NCBI GenBank assembly: GCA_017452525.1
Contig: JAFTMG010000082.1
Coordinates: forward strand, 29,460 to 93,459
DNA length: 64,000 bases
Source: Clostridia bacterium
Lineage (GTDB): Bacteria; Bacillota; Clostridia; Oscillospirales; CAG-272
Direction: 5' to 3'
The position numbers and the translations under genes are program-made. Position 1 is the first letter of the stretch; each line of letters begins with the position of its first letter. The notes under the pieces were generated by a model. That model saw only the letters and a list, made by a program, of their open reading frames with translations, ran no database searches and was not told the DNA's origin. Positions 9,213 through 17,600 of the stretch are shown piece by piece.

Positions 9213-9241
9213 AGTATACCATAAGGCGGGCAAAAAGGCAA
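9213..9241 (-). promoter_or_regulatory. Probable promoter of the RlmI-like gene
   Basis: On the minus strand TTGCCT and TATACT are separated by 17 bases and end about 34 bases before the start codon. Confidence 0.65.
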
Positions 9242-9772
9242 GTGGTCAGCGGCGAAAAACAGACGAAAATCCCGCAGAGACGGTCGGGTGCGGGTTTACG
9301 GTCGAAATTGGATATTTCAAGACGAAAAGCCATATATTGGGTGCGTAAAACCCAAAAAGACGAAAAAATGGAATAAAATAGGCGAAATAGCAGAGAAAAA
9401 AGAAAAGTTTGTGCAAATTGCGCAGACGTAGAAAAAACAAGCTTGTTTTTGTGCAATTCTAACAATGTCAGACGGATGGGAAAAGGTTGCGCCCGCAAGC
9501 AGAATATGCGTTTGCAGGTAAAAGAAATTTACCTGCTGATTTTTAGCGGCTTGTCAAGAGGAAAACACGCCGAAATTTTGCACAAAAACGAAAAAATCAC
9601 CCAAAATTATTCAATTTTTACGTAAATAATATTTACTTATTGAGTTTTTGAAGAAAAGCAGACGAAAAAAGCACAAAGTCGGGAAATCATCACGAAGCGG
9701 TCAGAGGCTACGGACCGTGTGAAAACCGCTTGAAAACGGTGTGACAGCCTCTTGTCGGGTATGGGTACACCC
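9242..9772. other. AT-rich non-coding stretch upstream of the DUF5696 operon
   Basis: No convincing gene on either strand. It holds four scattered copies of AGACGAAAA (near 9261, 9320, 9359 and 9660), a small palindrome AAACAAGCTTGTTT near 9434-9449, and a hairpin GCAGGTAAA/TTTACCTGC at 9514-9537 followed by ATTTTT. The repeated AGACGAAAA could be a regulator site, but this is speculative. Confidence 0.4.
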
Positions 9773-9801
9773 TTGACAATTTGATGGGAATATGGTATGA
9801 T
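9773..9801 (+). promoter_or_regulatory. Strong sigma-A promoter of the DUF5696/ABC operon
   Basis: TTGACA at 9773-9778 and TATGAT at 9796-9801 with a 17-base spacer. It is about 385 bases upstream of the first start codon, giving an unusually long leader. Confidence 0.8.
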
Positions 9802-10185
9802 ATGTGCATAAATTAAGGAGATTTCATGGGGTAACCCGTGAAAGTAGCCCCCTTTATTTAAATGACGGAGAAAAAAACAGGAGAATTTCCTGTTTTTTTG
9901 ACCGTTATGGTCCTTTTTCCTTTGCGCAGCAGAGGAAAACTGAGAATTTTCCATGCCGAACAAAAGAGTATCCTCAGCTGTGTGAAGCCGGGCGGATCCA
10001 TGCCGCCGTGCTTCCGTTGCTTGCGGTCGGCCGCGGCTGCAAGTTCGATTTCCTTCCTTTATTATATAGTATTATATAAGACGGGCAGGGAACAGCGAAT
10101 GGCGCTCGGATGGGAGGCATACAGACCAAAGGTGAGCGGCGCGCAAAAGGCACCGCGCGCCAAAACATGTAGGAGGAAAGATTTG
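9802..10185 (+). promoter_or_regulatory. Structured leader, candidate attenuator
   Basis: The leader starts with a hairpin at 9822-9843: nine pairs (TTTCATGGG with CCCGTGAAA, one G-U) closed by GTAA, a GNRA-type tetraloop. Inside it, AAGGAG and ATG GGG TAA form a two-codon reading frame. At 9871-9899 follows a terminator-like hairpin (AAAAAAACAGGA, five-base loop, TCCTGTTTTTTT). Smaller hairpins follow near 9898-9912 and 9934-9952. A hairpin before an early terminator is the usual layout of riboswitch or attenuator leaders; I cannot match it to a known class. Confidence 0.5.
9871..9899 (+). terminator. Early terminator inside the operon leader
   Basis: A-run plus CAGGA, short loop, TCCTG plus seven T. 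It lies 70 bases after the -10 box and 287 bases before the first gene, so read-through must be controlled or partial. Confidence 0.65.
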
Positions 10186-13100
10186 ATGAAGAGAACGAAA
10201 TTCCAAAGACTGGCTGCTTTGATTCTCGCGTTGACATTCATCATGGGTGGAGCTCTGACGGTCAGTGCTGAAAATGCCATGACCCCGAACTCTTCCGTGA
10301 CGGATTCCTCAATCGCCGATATTCAGGAACAGCTCAGCGCGATTTCGTATGAGGAGTACAGCACGAAATATGCAGATGTGCCCGGCGCCTCGTCCGAGAT
10401 CGTCATCGATGCGACACAGTACGATAAGGAAAACACCAATGCAAAGGTCGAAGTTCAGACCTATGACGGTGTAGAAGCCTTGTATACCCCTGCCGACGGA
10501 ACGACTGTATGGAAAGTCAACGTCCCCGCAGAGGCGAAGTACAGCATCTTGATCGAATACTATCCGGTCGAAGGAAAAGCGGCATCCATCGAGCGTGTAT
10601 TCAGACTGAACGGCGAGATTCCCTTTGCAGAGGCACGTTACCTCACTCTGGCAAAGATCTATGCCAACGAGTATCCCAACGGTGAGATCCTGTTGAACAA
10701 GGCATCCGAAGCCGGCGAGTACCTCGCTGCCGCTGCTGCCGCAGGCATCACCGCCACCACGGAAGAGCGTGAAAACGGTACATACGTCGTTTACACCATG
10801 CCCGAGTACTGGACTTCTGACAGTGCCGCTCTGGTGGACGAGAACCTGATCCGCTTCTTCACCCACGATATCGAGGGCAACGAGCTTCGTCAGACCATGG
10901 AGCAGACTCCCGTCTGGTCCATCTACGACGTGAAGGATGCCAACGGTTTCTATGCCGAGAACTTTGATTTCGTTCTGCGGGCAGGCGAGAACACTCTGTC
11001 GCTGGAGGCTAAGAATGAGCCTATGGCGATCAAGAGCATTCGTCTGGTTCCTCACGAGAGTCTTCGTTCTTATGAGGATTACCTGGCACAGTATGCAGGT
11101 GCGGCAAAGGGCTCCGATTATATCAAGATCGAGGCTGAGTCCACCCGCAACACCTCCTCCAAGACCATCTACGCTGTTGAGGACCGTTCCTCCGCAGCTT
11201 GTAGCCCCACAGACCCTGCTCACCAGCTGCTGAATACCATCGGCGGTGAGAAGTGGCAGACCGCAGGTCAGTGGGCAACCTACTCCTTCAAGGTGAAGGA
11301 GTCCGGTATGTATTCCGTCGGTGTCCGTTTCAGACAGAACGTGCTTGACGGTATGTACACCTCCCGTGCTCTCTACATCTACAGCGAGGGCCTCGAGGAA
11401 GGCGCCAAGGGTTACTACGACGGTATCCCCTACGCCGAGGCAGCCGCTCTTCGTTTCGCATACAACGATGGCTGGCAGTCCACTCTGGCAACCAACGCTG
11501 ACGATCCGCTCGAGTTCTACTTTGAGAAGGATGTCGTTTATACCCTCAAGCTTGAGGTAACCCTCGGCTCCATGGGTGACATCGTCAGACGCGTTGACGC
11601 CGCTCTTGACTCTATCAACGATGACTACCTCCAGATCCTGAAGCTGACCGGCGCGAACCCCGATGAATACCGTGACTACGGTTTCTCCCGCGTTATGCCC
11701 GATACGCTGAACGATATGGTTAAGCAGGCATTCGTTCTGGATGAGATCTCCGAACAGCTGGTCGAGGTCTCCGGTGAAAAGTCCTCCCAGTCCGCAACGC
11801 TGGATAAGATCTCCTGGTTGCTCAAGAAGATGGGTCGTGACGAGGATGAGGTCGCTGCCAACATGGAGCAGCTGAAGTCCTACATCGGTACGCTCGGTAC
11901 CTGGCTCGGCGATGCCAAGACTCAGCCTCTGCAGGTTGACTACATCACCATCCAGTCCGCTGAGGCCGCTGCTCCCAAGGCAACTCCCGGCTTCTTCAAG
12001 GCACTCTCTCACGAGTGCGTCAGCTTCTTCTGGTCCTTCTTCCGTGACTACAACCACATGGGCTCTCTGGTAGAGACCAGCGATGATGAGACCGTTGAGG
12101 TTTGGCTGGCTTACGGTCGTGACCAGTCTCAGGTTATCCGTAGCCTGATCAACAACGACTTCACTCCTCAGACCGGCATTTCCGTTAACCTGAAGCTGGT
12201 CGCAGGTTCCACTCTGCTTCCTTCCGTTCTGTCCGGTATGGGTCCCGACCTGTATATCGGTCTGGGTCAGGGCGATGTTATCAACTACGCGATCCGCGGT
12301 GCTCTGGACCACATCGATCAGCTGGAGGGCTTTGATGAAGTCACCAAGAACTTCAACGAGGCAGCTATGATGGTTCTCGGTATCGAGGACTCCTCCGGTG
12401 AGTATCACGTATACGGTCTGCCCGAGACACAGAACTTCAATATGATGTTCGTCCGTGAGGACATTCTGGCAGAGCTGAATATCGAGATCCCCAAGACCTG
12501 GGACGATATCCTGGCAGCTATCCCGATCCTGCAGGCAAACAACATGCAGATCGGTATGCACACCGAGTATAAGATCTTCCTGTACCAGATGGGCGGCGAG
12601 CTCTTCGCCGATGACGGTATGAGAATCAACCTCGACTCCAACGTGGCTCTGACGGCATTCGAGAAGATGTGTAACATGTTCACCATGTACGGCTTCCCCT
12701 ACACCTATGACTTCTCCAACCGTTTCCGTACCGGTGAGATGCCGATCGGTATTGCATCTTATGTAGGTACCTACAACCAGCTCAAGGTCTTCGCGACCGA
12801 GATCGAGGGTTGTTGGGGCTTCTACCCGCTGCCCGGTGAGATCGATCCCGAGACCGGCGAGATCAACAACGTCTCCGTTTCCACCGCTTCTGCGATCGTT
12901 ATGCTGTCCGGCTCCGATCCTAAGCTGAAGGATAAGTCCTGGGAATTCATGAAGTGGCAGGTAGGCGCACACTTCCAGACTGAGTATGCAAACGAGATGG
13001 TTGCTATCATCGGTCCCTCCGCTAAGCAGGCTACCGCGAACATCGACGCGCTGGCATCCCTGACCTGGACCACCGAGGAATACAACCAGGTTGCACTTCA

Positions 13101-13557
13101 GTTCAACAACCTCGCATCTATCCCGAACTACCCCGGTTCCTACATCATCGACCGTTACACCAGCTTCGCATTCCTCGACGCTTACAATGATAACGAAGAC
13201 CCTGTTGACTCGCTGTTGAGCTACATCACCACGATCAACAAGGAGATCACCAGAAAGCGCAGCGAGTTCGAACTGGAGACCGTAGATTATGTCGGTCAGA
13301 CCCTGCTGGAGAAGCGCATGCTTCAGGCTACCGATGCTTTGGATGCAGATATCGAAGCAATCGGCGACACCGCAGCTTACGCTGAGCTGATCGCCGCTGC
13401 CCGTTCCGCAATCGAAGTTAAAGACTCTGTGGCACTCTCCAACGCGGCCGCACAGCTGCAGGCTGCCAATGCAACCGCTTTTGCTGAGACCATCACCGCT
13501 CTTCAGAACGCTTCTGTCGTTGCGGCGAAGTACGAAGTAAACAGCTGGAGCCGCTGA
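10186..13557 (+). CDS. Very large ABC substrate-binding protein with carbohydrate-binding-like N-terminal domains
   Basis: 1123 residues from ATG 10186, placed by AGGAGGAAAG six bases upstream. A signal peptide (KRTKFQ, hydrophobic core, ends near VSAEN) is followed by roughly 600 residues of beta-rich domains; residues 310-480 resemble a CBM6/35-type galactose-binding fold (IEAES ... AGQWATYSFKVKESGMYSVGVRFRQ). Residues about 633-1040 are a family 1 solute-binding domain (SGMGPDLYIGLGQGDVINYA, PKTWDDIL). The C-terminus is Ala-rich and helical. There is no lipobox cysteine, which is odd for a monoderm binding protein. It probably captures oligosaccharides for the downstream permeases. Confidence 0.8.
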   Translation: MKRTKFQRLAALILALTFIMGGALTVSAENAMTPNSSVTDSSIADIQEQLSAISYEEYSTKYADVPGASSEIVIDATQYDKENTNAKVEVQTYDGVEALYTPADGTTVWKVNVPAEAKYSILIEYYPVEGKAASIERVFRLNGEIPFAEARYLTLAKIYANEYPNGEILLNKASEAGEYLAAAAAAGITATTEERENGTYVVYTMPEYWTSDSAALVDENLIRFFTHDIEGNELRQTMEQTPVWSIYDVKDANGFYAENFDFVLRAGENTLSLEAKNEPMAIKSIRLVPHESLRSYEDYLAQYAGAAKGSDYIKIEAESTRNTSSKTIYAVEDRSSAACSPTDPAHQLLNTIGGEKWQTAGQWATYSFKVKESGMYSVGVRFRQNVLDGMYTSRALYIYSEGLEEGAKGYYDGIPYAEAAALRFAYNDGWQSTLATNADDPLEFYFEKDVVYTLKLEVTLGSMGDIVRRVDAALDSINDDYLQILKLTGANPDEYRDYGFSRVMPDTLNDMVKQAFVLDEISEQLVEVSGEKSSQSATLDKISWLLKKMGRDEDEVAANMEQLKSYIGTLGTWLGDAKTQPLQVDYITIQSAEAAAPKATPGFFKALSHECVSFFWSFFRDYNHMGSLVETSDDETVEVWLAYGRDQSQVIRSLINNDFTPQTGISVNLKLVAGSTLLPSVLSGMGPDLYIGLGQGDVINYAIRGALDHIDQLEGFDEVTKNFNEAAMMVLGIEDSSGEYHVYGLPETQNFNMMFVREDILAELNIEIPKTWDDILAAIPILQANNMQIGMHTEYKIFLYQMGGELFADDGMRINLDSNVALTAFEKMCNMFTMYGFPYTYDFSNRFRTGEMPIGIASYVGTYNQLKVFATEIEGCWGFYPLPGEIDPETGEINNVSVSTASAIVMLSGSDPKLKDKSWEFMKWQVGAHFQTEYANEMVAIIGPSAKQATANIDALASLTWTTEEYNQVALQFNNLASIPNYPGSYIIDRYTSFAFLDAYNDNEDPVDSLLSYITTINKEITRKRSEFELETVDYVGQTLLEKRMLQATDALDADIEAIGDTAAYAELIAAARSAIEVKDSVALSNAAAQLQAANATAFAETITALQNASVVAAKYEVNSWSR

Positions 13558-13612
13558 GAATTTATTGTGAAACACACACATTCTAAAAATATGAAATAAG
13601 GAGAGAGAGTAC

Positions 13613-14557
13613 ATGTCAAAAACGGCAGAGAAAAAAGCTGTTGCGCGTAAAGATATGACAAAAGCGCAGTGGACATGGAAAGAGATGAAGCGCAATAAGG
13701 TCGCGTATCTGATGATCGCCCCCTACATGCTGCTGTTCTTCCTGTTTACCGTCATTCCCGTCGTTCTTTCCATCGTCATCAGCTTTACAGACTTTAACCT
13801 TTTGGAATGGCCGAATTTCGTTTTCATGGATAACTACATTCGTCTGTTCCTGGATGATGACCTGTTCCTCACCGCATTCACCAACACCATGGTGTTTGCA
13901 GGTATCGTCGGTCCTGCATCCTACATCATGTCCTTTATGGTCGCATGGTTCATCAATGAGCTTTCCCCGAAGATCCGTGCCGTTGTCACGCTGATCTTCT
14001 ACGCACCGTCCATTTCCGGTCAGGTTTACCTGATTTGGGGTACACTGTTCTCCGGTGACTCCTACGGTTGGGTCAACGGTACTCTTCTGAAGCTCGGTAT
14101 CATTACCGAGGAGATCCAGTTCTTTAAGGACGCGGATTACATTATGCCTCTTTGTATCATCGTTGCTCTGTGGTGCTCGCTCGGTACCTCCTTCCTGTCC
14201 TTTATCGCAGGTCTTCAGGGTATCGACAAGTCCATGTTTGAGGCAGGCGCTGTGGACGGTGTCCGCAACCGCTGGCAGGAGCTTTGGTACATCACTCTGC
14301 CGAGCATGAGACCGTAGCTGATGTTCGGTGCTATCATGGCAATTACCTCTTCGTTCGGTTTCGGCGGCGTCGTTGATGCACTTTGCGGTAACCCCTCCAC
14401 GGATTACGCAGGTTACACCATCATGCACCATCTGAACGAGTACGGTAACACCCGTTACGAGGTTGGTTATTCTTCTACCATCGCGGTCATCCTGTTCGCG
14501 ATCATGATCGGTGCCAACTCACTCGTTAAGAAACTACTTTCGAAGGTGGGACAATAA
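13613..14557 (+). pseudogene. ABC sugar permease (MalF-like) interrupted by an in-frame TAG
   Basis: Reading from ATG 13613 (GGAGAGAG upstream) gives 234 residues up to TAG at 14315-14317. The same frame then continues without a break for 79 codons to TAA 14557. Across the TAG the protein is a normal six-helix permease with the EAA loop EAGAVDGVRNRWQELW followed by ITLPSMRP-stop-LMFG. Homologous permeases usually have Gln at this position, so a single CAG to TAG change explains it. The last membrane helices lie after the stop, so the truncated product should not work unless the codon is read through. It is followed after one base by its partner permease. Confidence 0.8.
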
Positions 14558-14558
14558 T

Positions 14559-15431
14559 ATGGCAAAGTTAAGAACAAGATCTCATAAAGTTGTCCTGAAC
14601 CGCTCTGCGGGCGGTGACGCCGGCATCACGTTCGTGCTGGCACTTCTCGGCGCATTCATGTTCCTCCCGATGCTGTATGTTATCATGCAGTCTCTCAAGC
14701 CGCTGGATGAGCTTTGGATGTTCCCCCCTCGTTTCTACGTGGTATCTCCCACGCTGAAGAACTTCAAGCAGCTGTTCGTGCTGATGAACACCTCTTGGGT
14801 TCCGTTCTCCCGTTACATCTTCAACACTGTCTTCACCACCATCATCGGTACCATCGGTAACCTCTTCTTCTCCTCGCTGGCTGCATACTGCATGGCGAAG
14901 ATCAAGTTCCCCGGCGGTAAGGTCATGTTTAAGGCAGTTCGTATGTCTCTGATGTTCCACTCCACCGTTACGGCAGTTACCCAGTTCCTGATCATGTCCA
15001 CCTTCGGTTGGATCGATACTTACTGGGCAATCATCCTGCCCGCATGGTGTACTTCTCTGGGTCTGTACCTGATGAAGCAGTTCATGGAGACCAACGTTCC
15101 CGATACCGTTCTGGAGAGCTCCCGTCTGGACGGTGCAGGCGAGCTGAAGACCTTCTGGGTCATCGCAATGCCTATGGTTAAGCCCGGTTGGCTTACCCTG
15201 ATCGTTTACTGTTTCCAGGATCTGTGGAACAAGGGTGCATCCATTTACATCCATTCCGAGCAGTTGAAGTCCTTCAACTACGCGATCCAGCAGATCACCG
15301 CCGGCGGTATCAAGCGTGCCGGTGCATCCGCAGCCGCAACCGTTGTCATGATGCTCGTTCCTATCTCCGTATTCGTTATTACGCAGTCGAACATCATTGA
15401 GACGATGGGTTCGTCCGGTATGAAAGACTAA
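14559..15431 (+). CDS. ABC carbohydrate permease (MalG-like)
   Basis: 290 residues with six predicted membrane helices. The EAA loop ESSRLDGAGELKTFWVIAMPMVKP lies near residue 187, the contact site for the ATPase. The start at ATG 14559 follows GAAGGTGGG and is one base after the preceding permease frame, so translation is probably coupled. No ATPase is encoded in this operon, so a shared MsmX/UgpC-type ATPase elsewhere is likely (known for Bacillota sugar importers). It forms a pair with the amber-interrupted gene. Confidence 0.88.
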   Translation: MAKLRTRSHKVVLNRSAGGDAGITFVLALLGAFMFLPMLYVIMQSLKPLDELWMFPPRFYVVSPTLKNFKQLFVLMNTSWVPFSRYIFNTVFTTIIGTIGNLFFSSLAAYCMAKIKFPGGKVMFKAVRMSLMFHSTVTAVTQFLIMSTFGWIDTYWAIILPAWCTSLGLYLMKQFMETNVPDTVLESSRLDGAGELKTFWVIAMPMVKPGWLTLIVYCFQDLWNKGASIYIHSEQLKSFNYAIQQITAGGIKRAGASAAATVVMMLVPISVFVITQSNIIETMGSSGMKD

Positions 15432-15445
15432 GGAGGAGGGAAGAC

Positions 15446-17578
15446 ATGAAAAAGTTTATATCTGTACTTGCATTGCTCTTCGCTCTCCTGATCATGTTCT
15501 CCGTTCCGGTCAGCGCAGCGTCCGCTTATCAGACCTACACCTACTCCATTCACGGTTCCTCTATCAACTCTCCCGCCGCATATACCCCCGTTATGGAAAT
15601 TGACTCCGGGTACATGGGACTGGAAAAGCTGATCGATGATCCCCGTGACATGGTCGTAGATAAGGACCTCAACGTCTACATCGCAGATGCGAAGAACAAC
15701 CGCATCGTATGTCTGGACCGTTATTATAAGGTAAAGTTCACCATTGATACCTTTACCAATGAGTACGGTGTTCCCGATGAACTGACCGCTCCCTCCGGTG
15801 TGTTCGTGACCAACGACCGCATCTTCGTGTGCGACACCGATGCAAACCGTATCGTCACCTTCGATAAGGACGGCGAGTATCTGGCGATCATTCCCGAGCC
15901 TGAATCCGAGCTGTTTGACGAAGGCTCCGTTTACAAACCGGTCGCGATCGCAGTAGACCAGTATGACCGTCTGTACGTTGTATCCTCGACTACCTATCAG
16001 GGTATCATCGTCATGACCGACGAGGGCGAGTTTACCGGCTTTATCGGCGCACAGAAGGTTACCATCTCCGCTTGGGATATCATCTGGAGACGTTTCCAGA
16101 CCGAGGCGCAGAAGGAACTGTCCACCGCATACGTTTCCACCGAGTTTAACAACATCTCCATCAATGATGAGGGCTTCATTTACGTAACCACCTCCTCCAT
16201 TGATAAGGGTAAGCAGCAGTCCGCGATCAGAAGCAAGTCCAAATCCGGTGACTTCGCTCCTGTTAAGATGCTCAACGCAAACGGCGACGAGATCATGAGA
16301 CGTAACGGTTTCTATCCTCCCTCCGGTGAAGTTGACGTATCTACCTCTATGACCGATGGTTCTATCACCGGTCCCTCCAAGATCATCGACGTAGCAGTCG
16401 GTCCCGAGAAGACCTGGTCGATCATTGACGAAGCTCGTAATAAGATCTTCACCTATGACTTCGACGGTAACCTGCTGTGGGCGTTCGGTGACTCCGGTAC
16501 CCAGCTCGGTAACCTTTCCTCCATTGAGGCAATTGCTTACCAGGGCGACACTCTGTTGATTTTGGATAAAACCAACGATAACATCACCGTTTACAAGAGA
16601 ACCGAGTACGGCGACGTCGTTATCTCCGCTCTTGCCAACGAAAACAACCGTAACTATGACCGCGCCATCGACGACTGGATGGAGATTCTGAAGAGAAACT
16701 CCAACTTTGATACCGCATACATCGGTATCGGTGAGTCTCTCTACCGTAGCGGTGACTATCAGGAGTCTCTTGAGTACTTCAAGGCTGCTTACGATACCGC
16801 AGGCTACTCCACCTCTTATCAGGAAATCCGTAAGGAGTGGATCTCCAAGTGGATCCTCACCATTCCCGTGGGTGTTATCCTGATCGTTCTGGTATTCAGC
16901 AAATTCTCCAAGTATGCCGCTAAGGTCAATAAGCGCGCAGCTACCGCAGGCGGTAAGAGAACCTTCAAGGAAGAGCTTCTGTACGGCTTCCACGTGATCC
17001 TGCATCCGTTCGACGGCTTCTGGGATCTGAAGCACGAAAAACGCGGCTCGCTCCGTGCGGCTCTCGTCTTCATTCTGATTGCGATCCTCACCTTCTTCTA
17101 TGAGGCAATCGGTTCCGGTTACGTTATCAATCCCTTCGGCACTTATACCACCGTTTGGGCACAGGCAATCAGTGTGCTGGTTCCGTTCGCGCTGTTCGCA
17201 GTTGCAAACTGGTGCTTGACCACTCTGTTCGAGGGTGAAGGTAGCTTCAAGGATATCGTCATCGCGCTGTCCTACGCTCTGATCCCCCTGCCGTTGCTCA
17301 TCATCCCTTCGACCATTCTTTCCAACGTAGTCACCGCGTCCGAGGTGAAGCTTCTCAGCCTGCTTGGCAGCTTCGCATTCATCTGGGTCGGTATCCTGAT
17401 CTTCTTCGGAACTCAGGTTACTCATGACTACTCTCTGGGTAAGAACATGCTCACCGTCGTAGGTACTCTGGTCGGTATGGTATTCATCATGTTTATTGGT
17501 ATCCTGTTTACCACGCTTCTCGGTAAGATCGTAAGCTTGATTTCCAATATCGTTATCGAGATCACTTATCGTCTATAA
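15446..17578 (+). CDS. Secreted NHL beta-propeller, TPR and Yip1-domain membrane protein
   Basis: 710 residues. A signal peptide ends near VSAASA. Residues about 60-385 are NHL-type propeller repeats (DPRDMVVDKDLNVYIAD, LTAPSGVFVTNDRIFVCD). Residues 395-450 look like TPR helices (AIDDWMEIL ... YFKAAY). A membrane helix at about 470-487 is followed by a Yip1-like domain of four to five helices (510-705) introduced by HVILHPFDGFWDLKHEKRG. It is thus an extracellular sensor or binding head on a membrane base. Its place between permeases and the DUF5696 gene suggests an accessory role in polysaccharide uptake; the function is inferred only. Confidence 0.78.
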   Translation: MKKFISVLALLFALLIMFSVPVSAASAYQTYTYSIHGSSINSPAAYTPVMEIDSGYMGLEKLIDDPRDMVVDKDLNVYIADAKNNRIVCLDRYYKVKFTIDTFTNEYGVPDELTAPSGVFVTNDRIFVCDTDANRIVTFDKDGEYLAIIPEPESELFDEGSVYKPVAIAVDQYDRLYVVSSTTYQGIIVMTDEGEFTGFIGAQKVTISAWDIIWRRFQTEAQKELSTAYVSTEFNNISINDEGFIYVTTSSIDKGKQQSAIRSKSKSGDFAPVKMLNANGDEIMRRNGFYPPSGEVDVSTSMTDGSITGPSKIIDVAVGPEKTWSIIDEARNKIFTYDFDGNLLWAFGDSGTQLGNLSSIEAIAYQGDTLLILDKTNDNITVYKRTEYGDVVISALANENNRNYDRAIDDWMEILKRNSNFDTAYIGIGESLYRSGDYQESLEYFKAAYDTAGYSTSYQEIRKEWISKWILTIPVGVILIVLVFSKFSKYAAKVNKRAATAGGKRTFKEELLYGFHVILHPFDGFWDLKHEKRGSLRAALVFILIAILTFFYEAIGSGYVINPFGTYTTVWAQAISVLVPFALFAVANWCLTTLFEGEGSFKDIVIALSYALIPLPLLIIPSTILSNVVTASEVKLLSLLGSFAFIWVGILIFFGTQVTHDYSLGKNMLTVVGTLVGMVFIMFIGILFTTLLGKIVSLISNIVIEITYRL

Positions 17579-17600
17579 ACCAACAGATAGGAGAAAAGAA

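Noticed and set aside
9862..10185. N-terminal extension of the binding protein through the leader
   Set aside because: It would run through the terminator hairpin and lacks a signal peptide at its start; ATG 10186 has a strong ribosome site and signal peptide.
10309..13695. 1128-residue open frame antisense to the binding protein
   Set aside because: It arises because the highly biased sense codons leave few stops on the other strand; no ribosome site and low-complexity Val/Gly/Asp composition.
14315..14317. Global recoding of TAG to an amino acid
   Set aside because: At least two genes in the window (ending at 522 and 32414) end properly at TAG.
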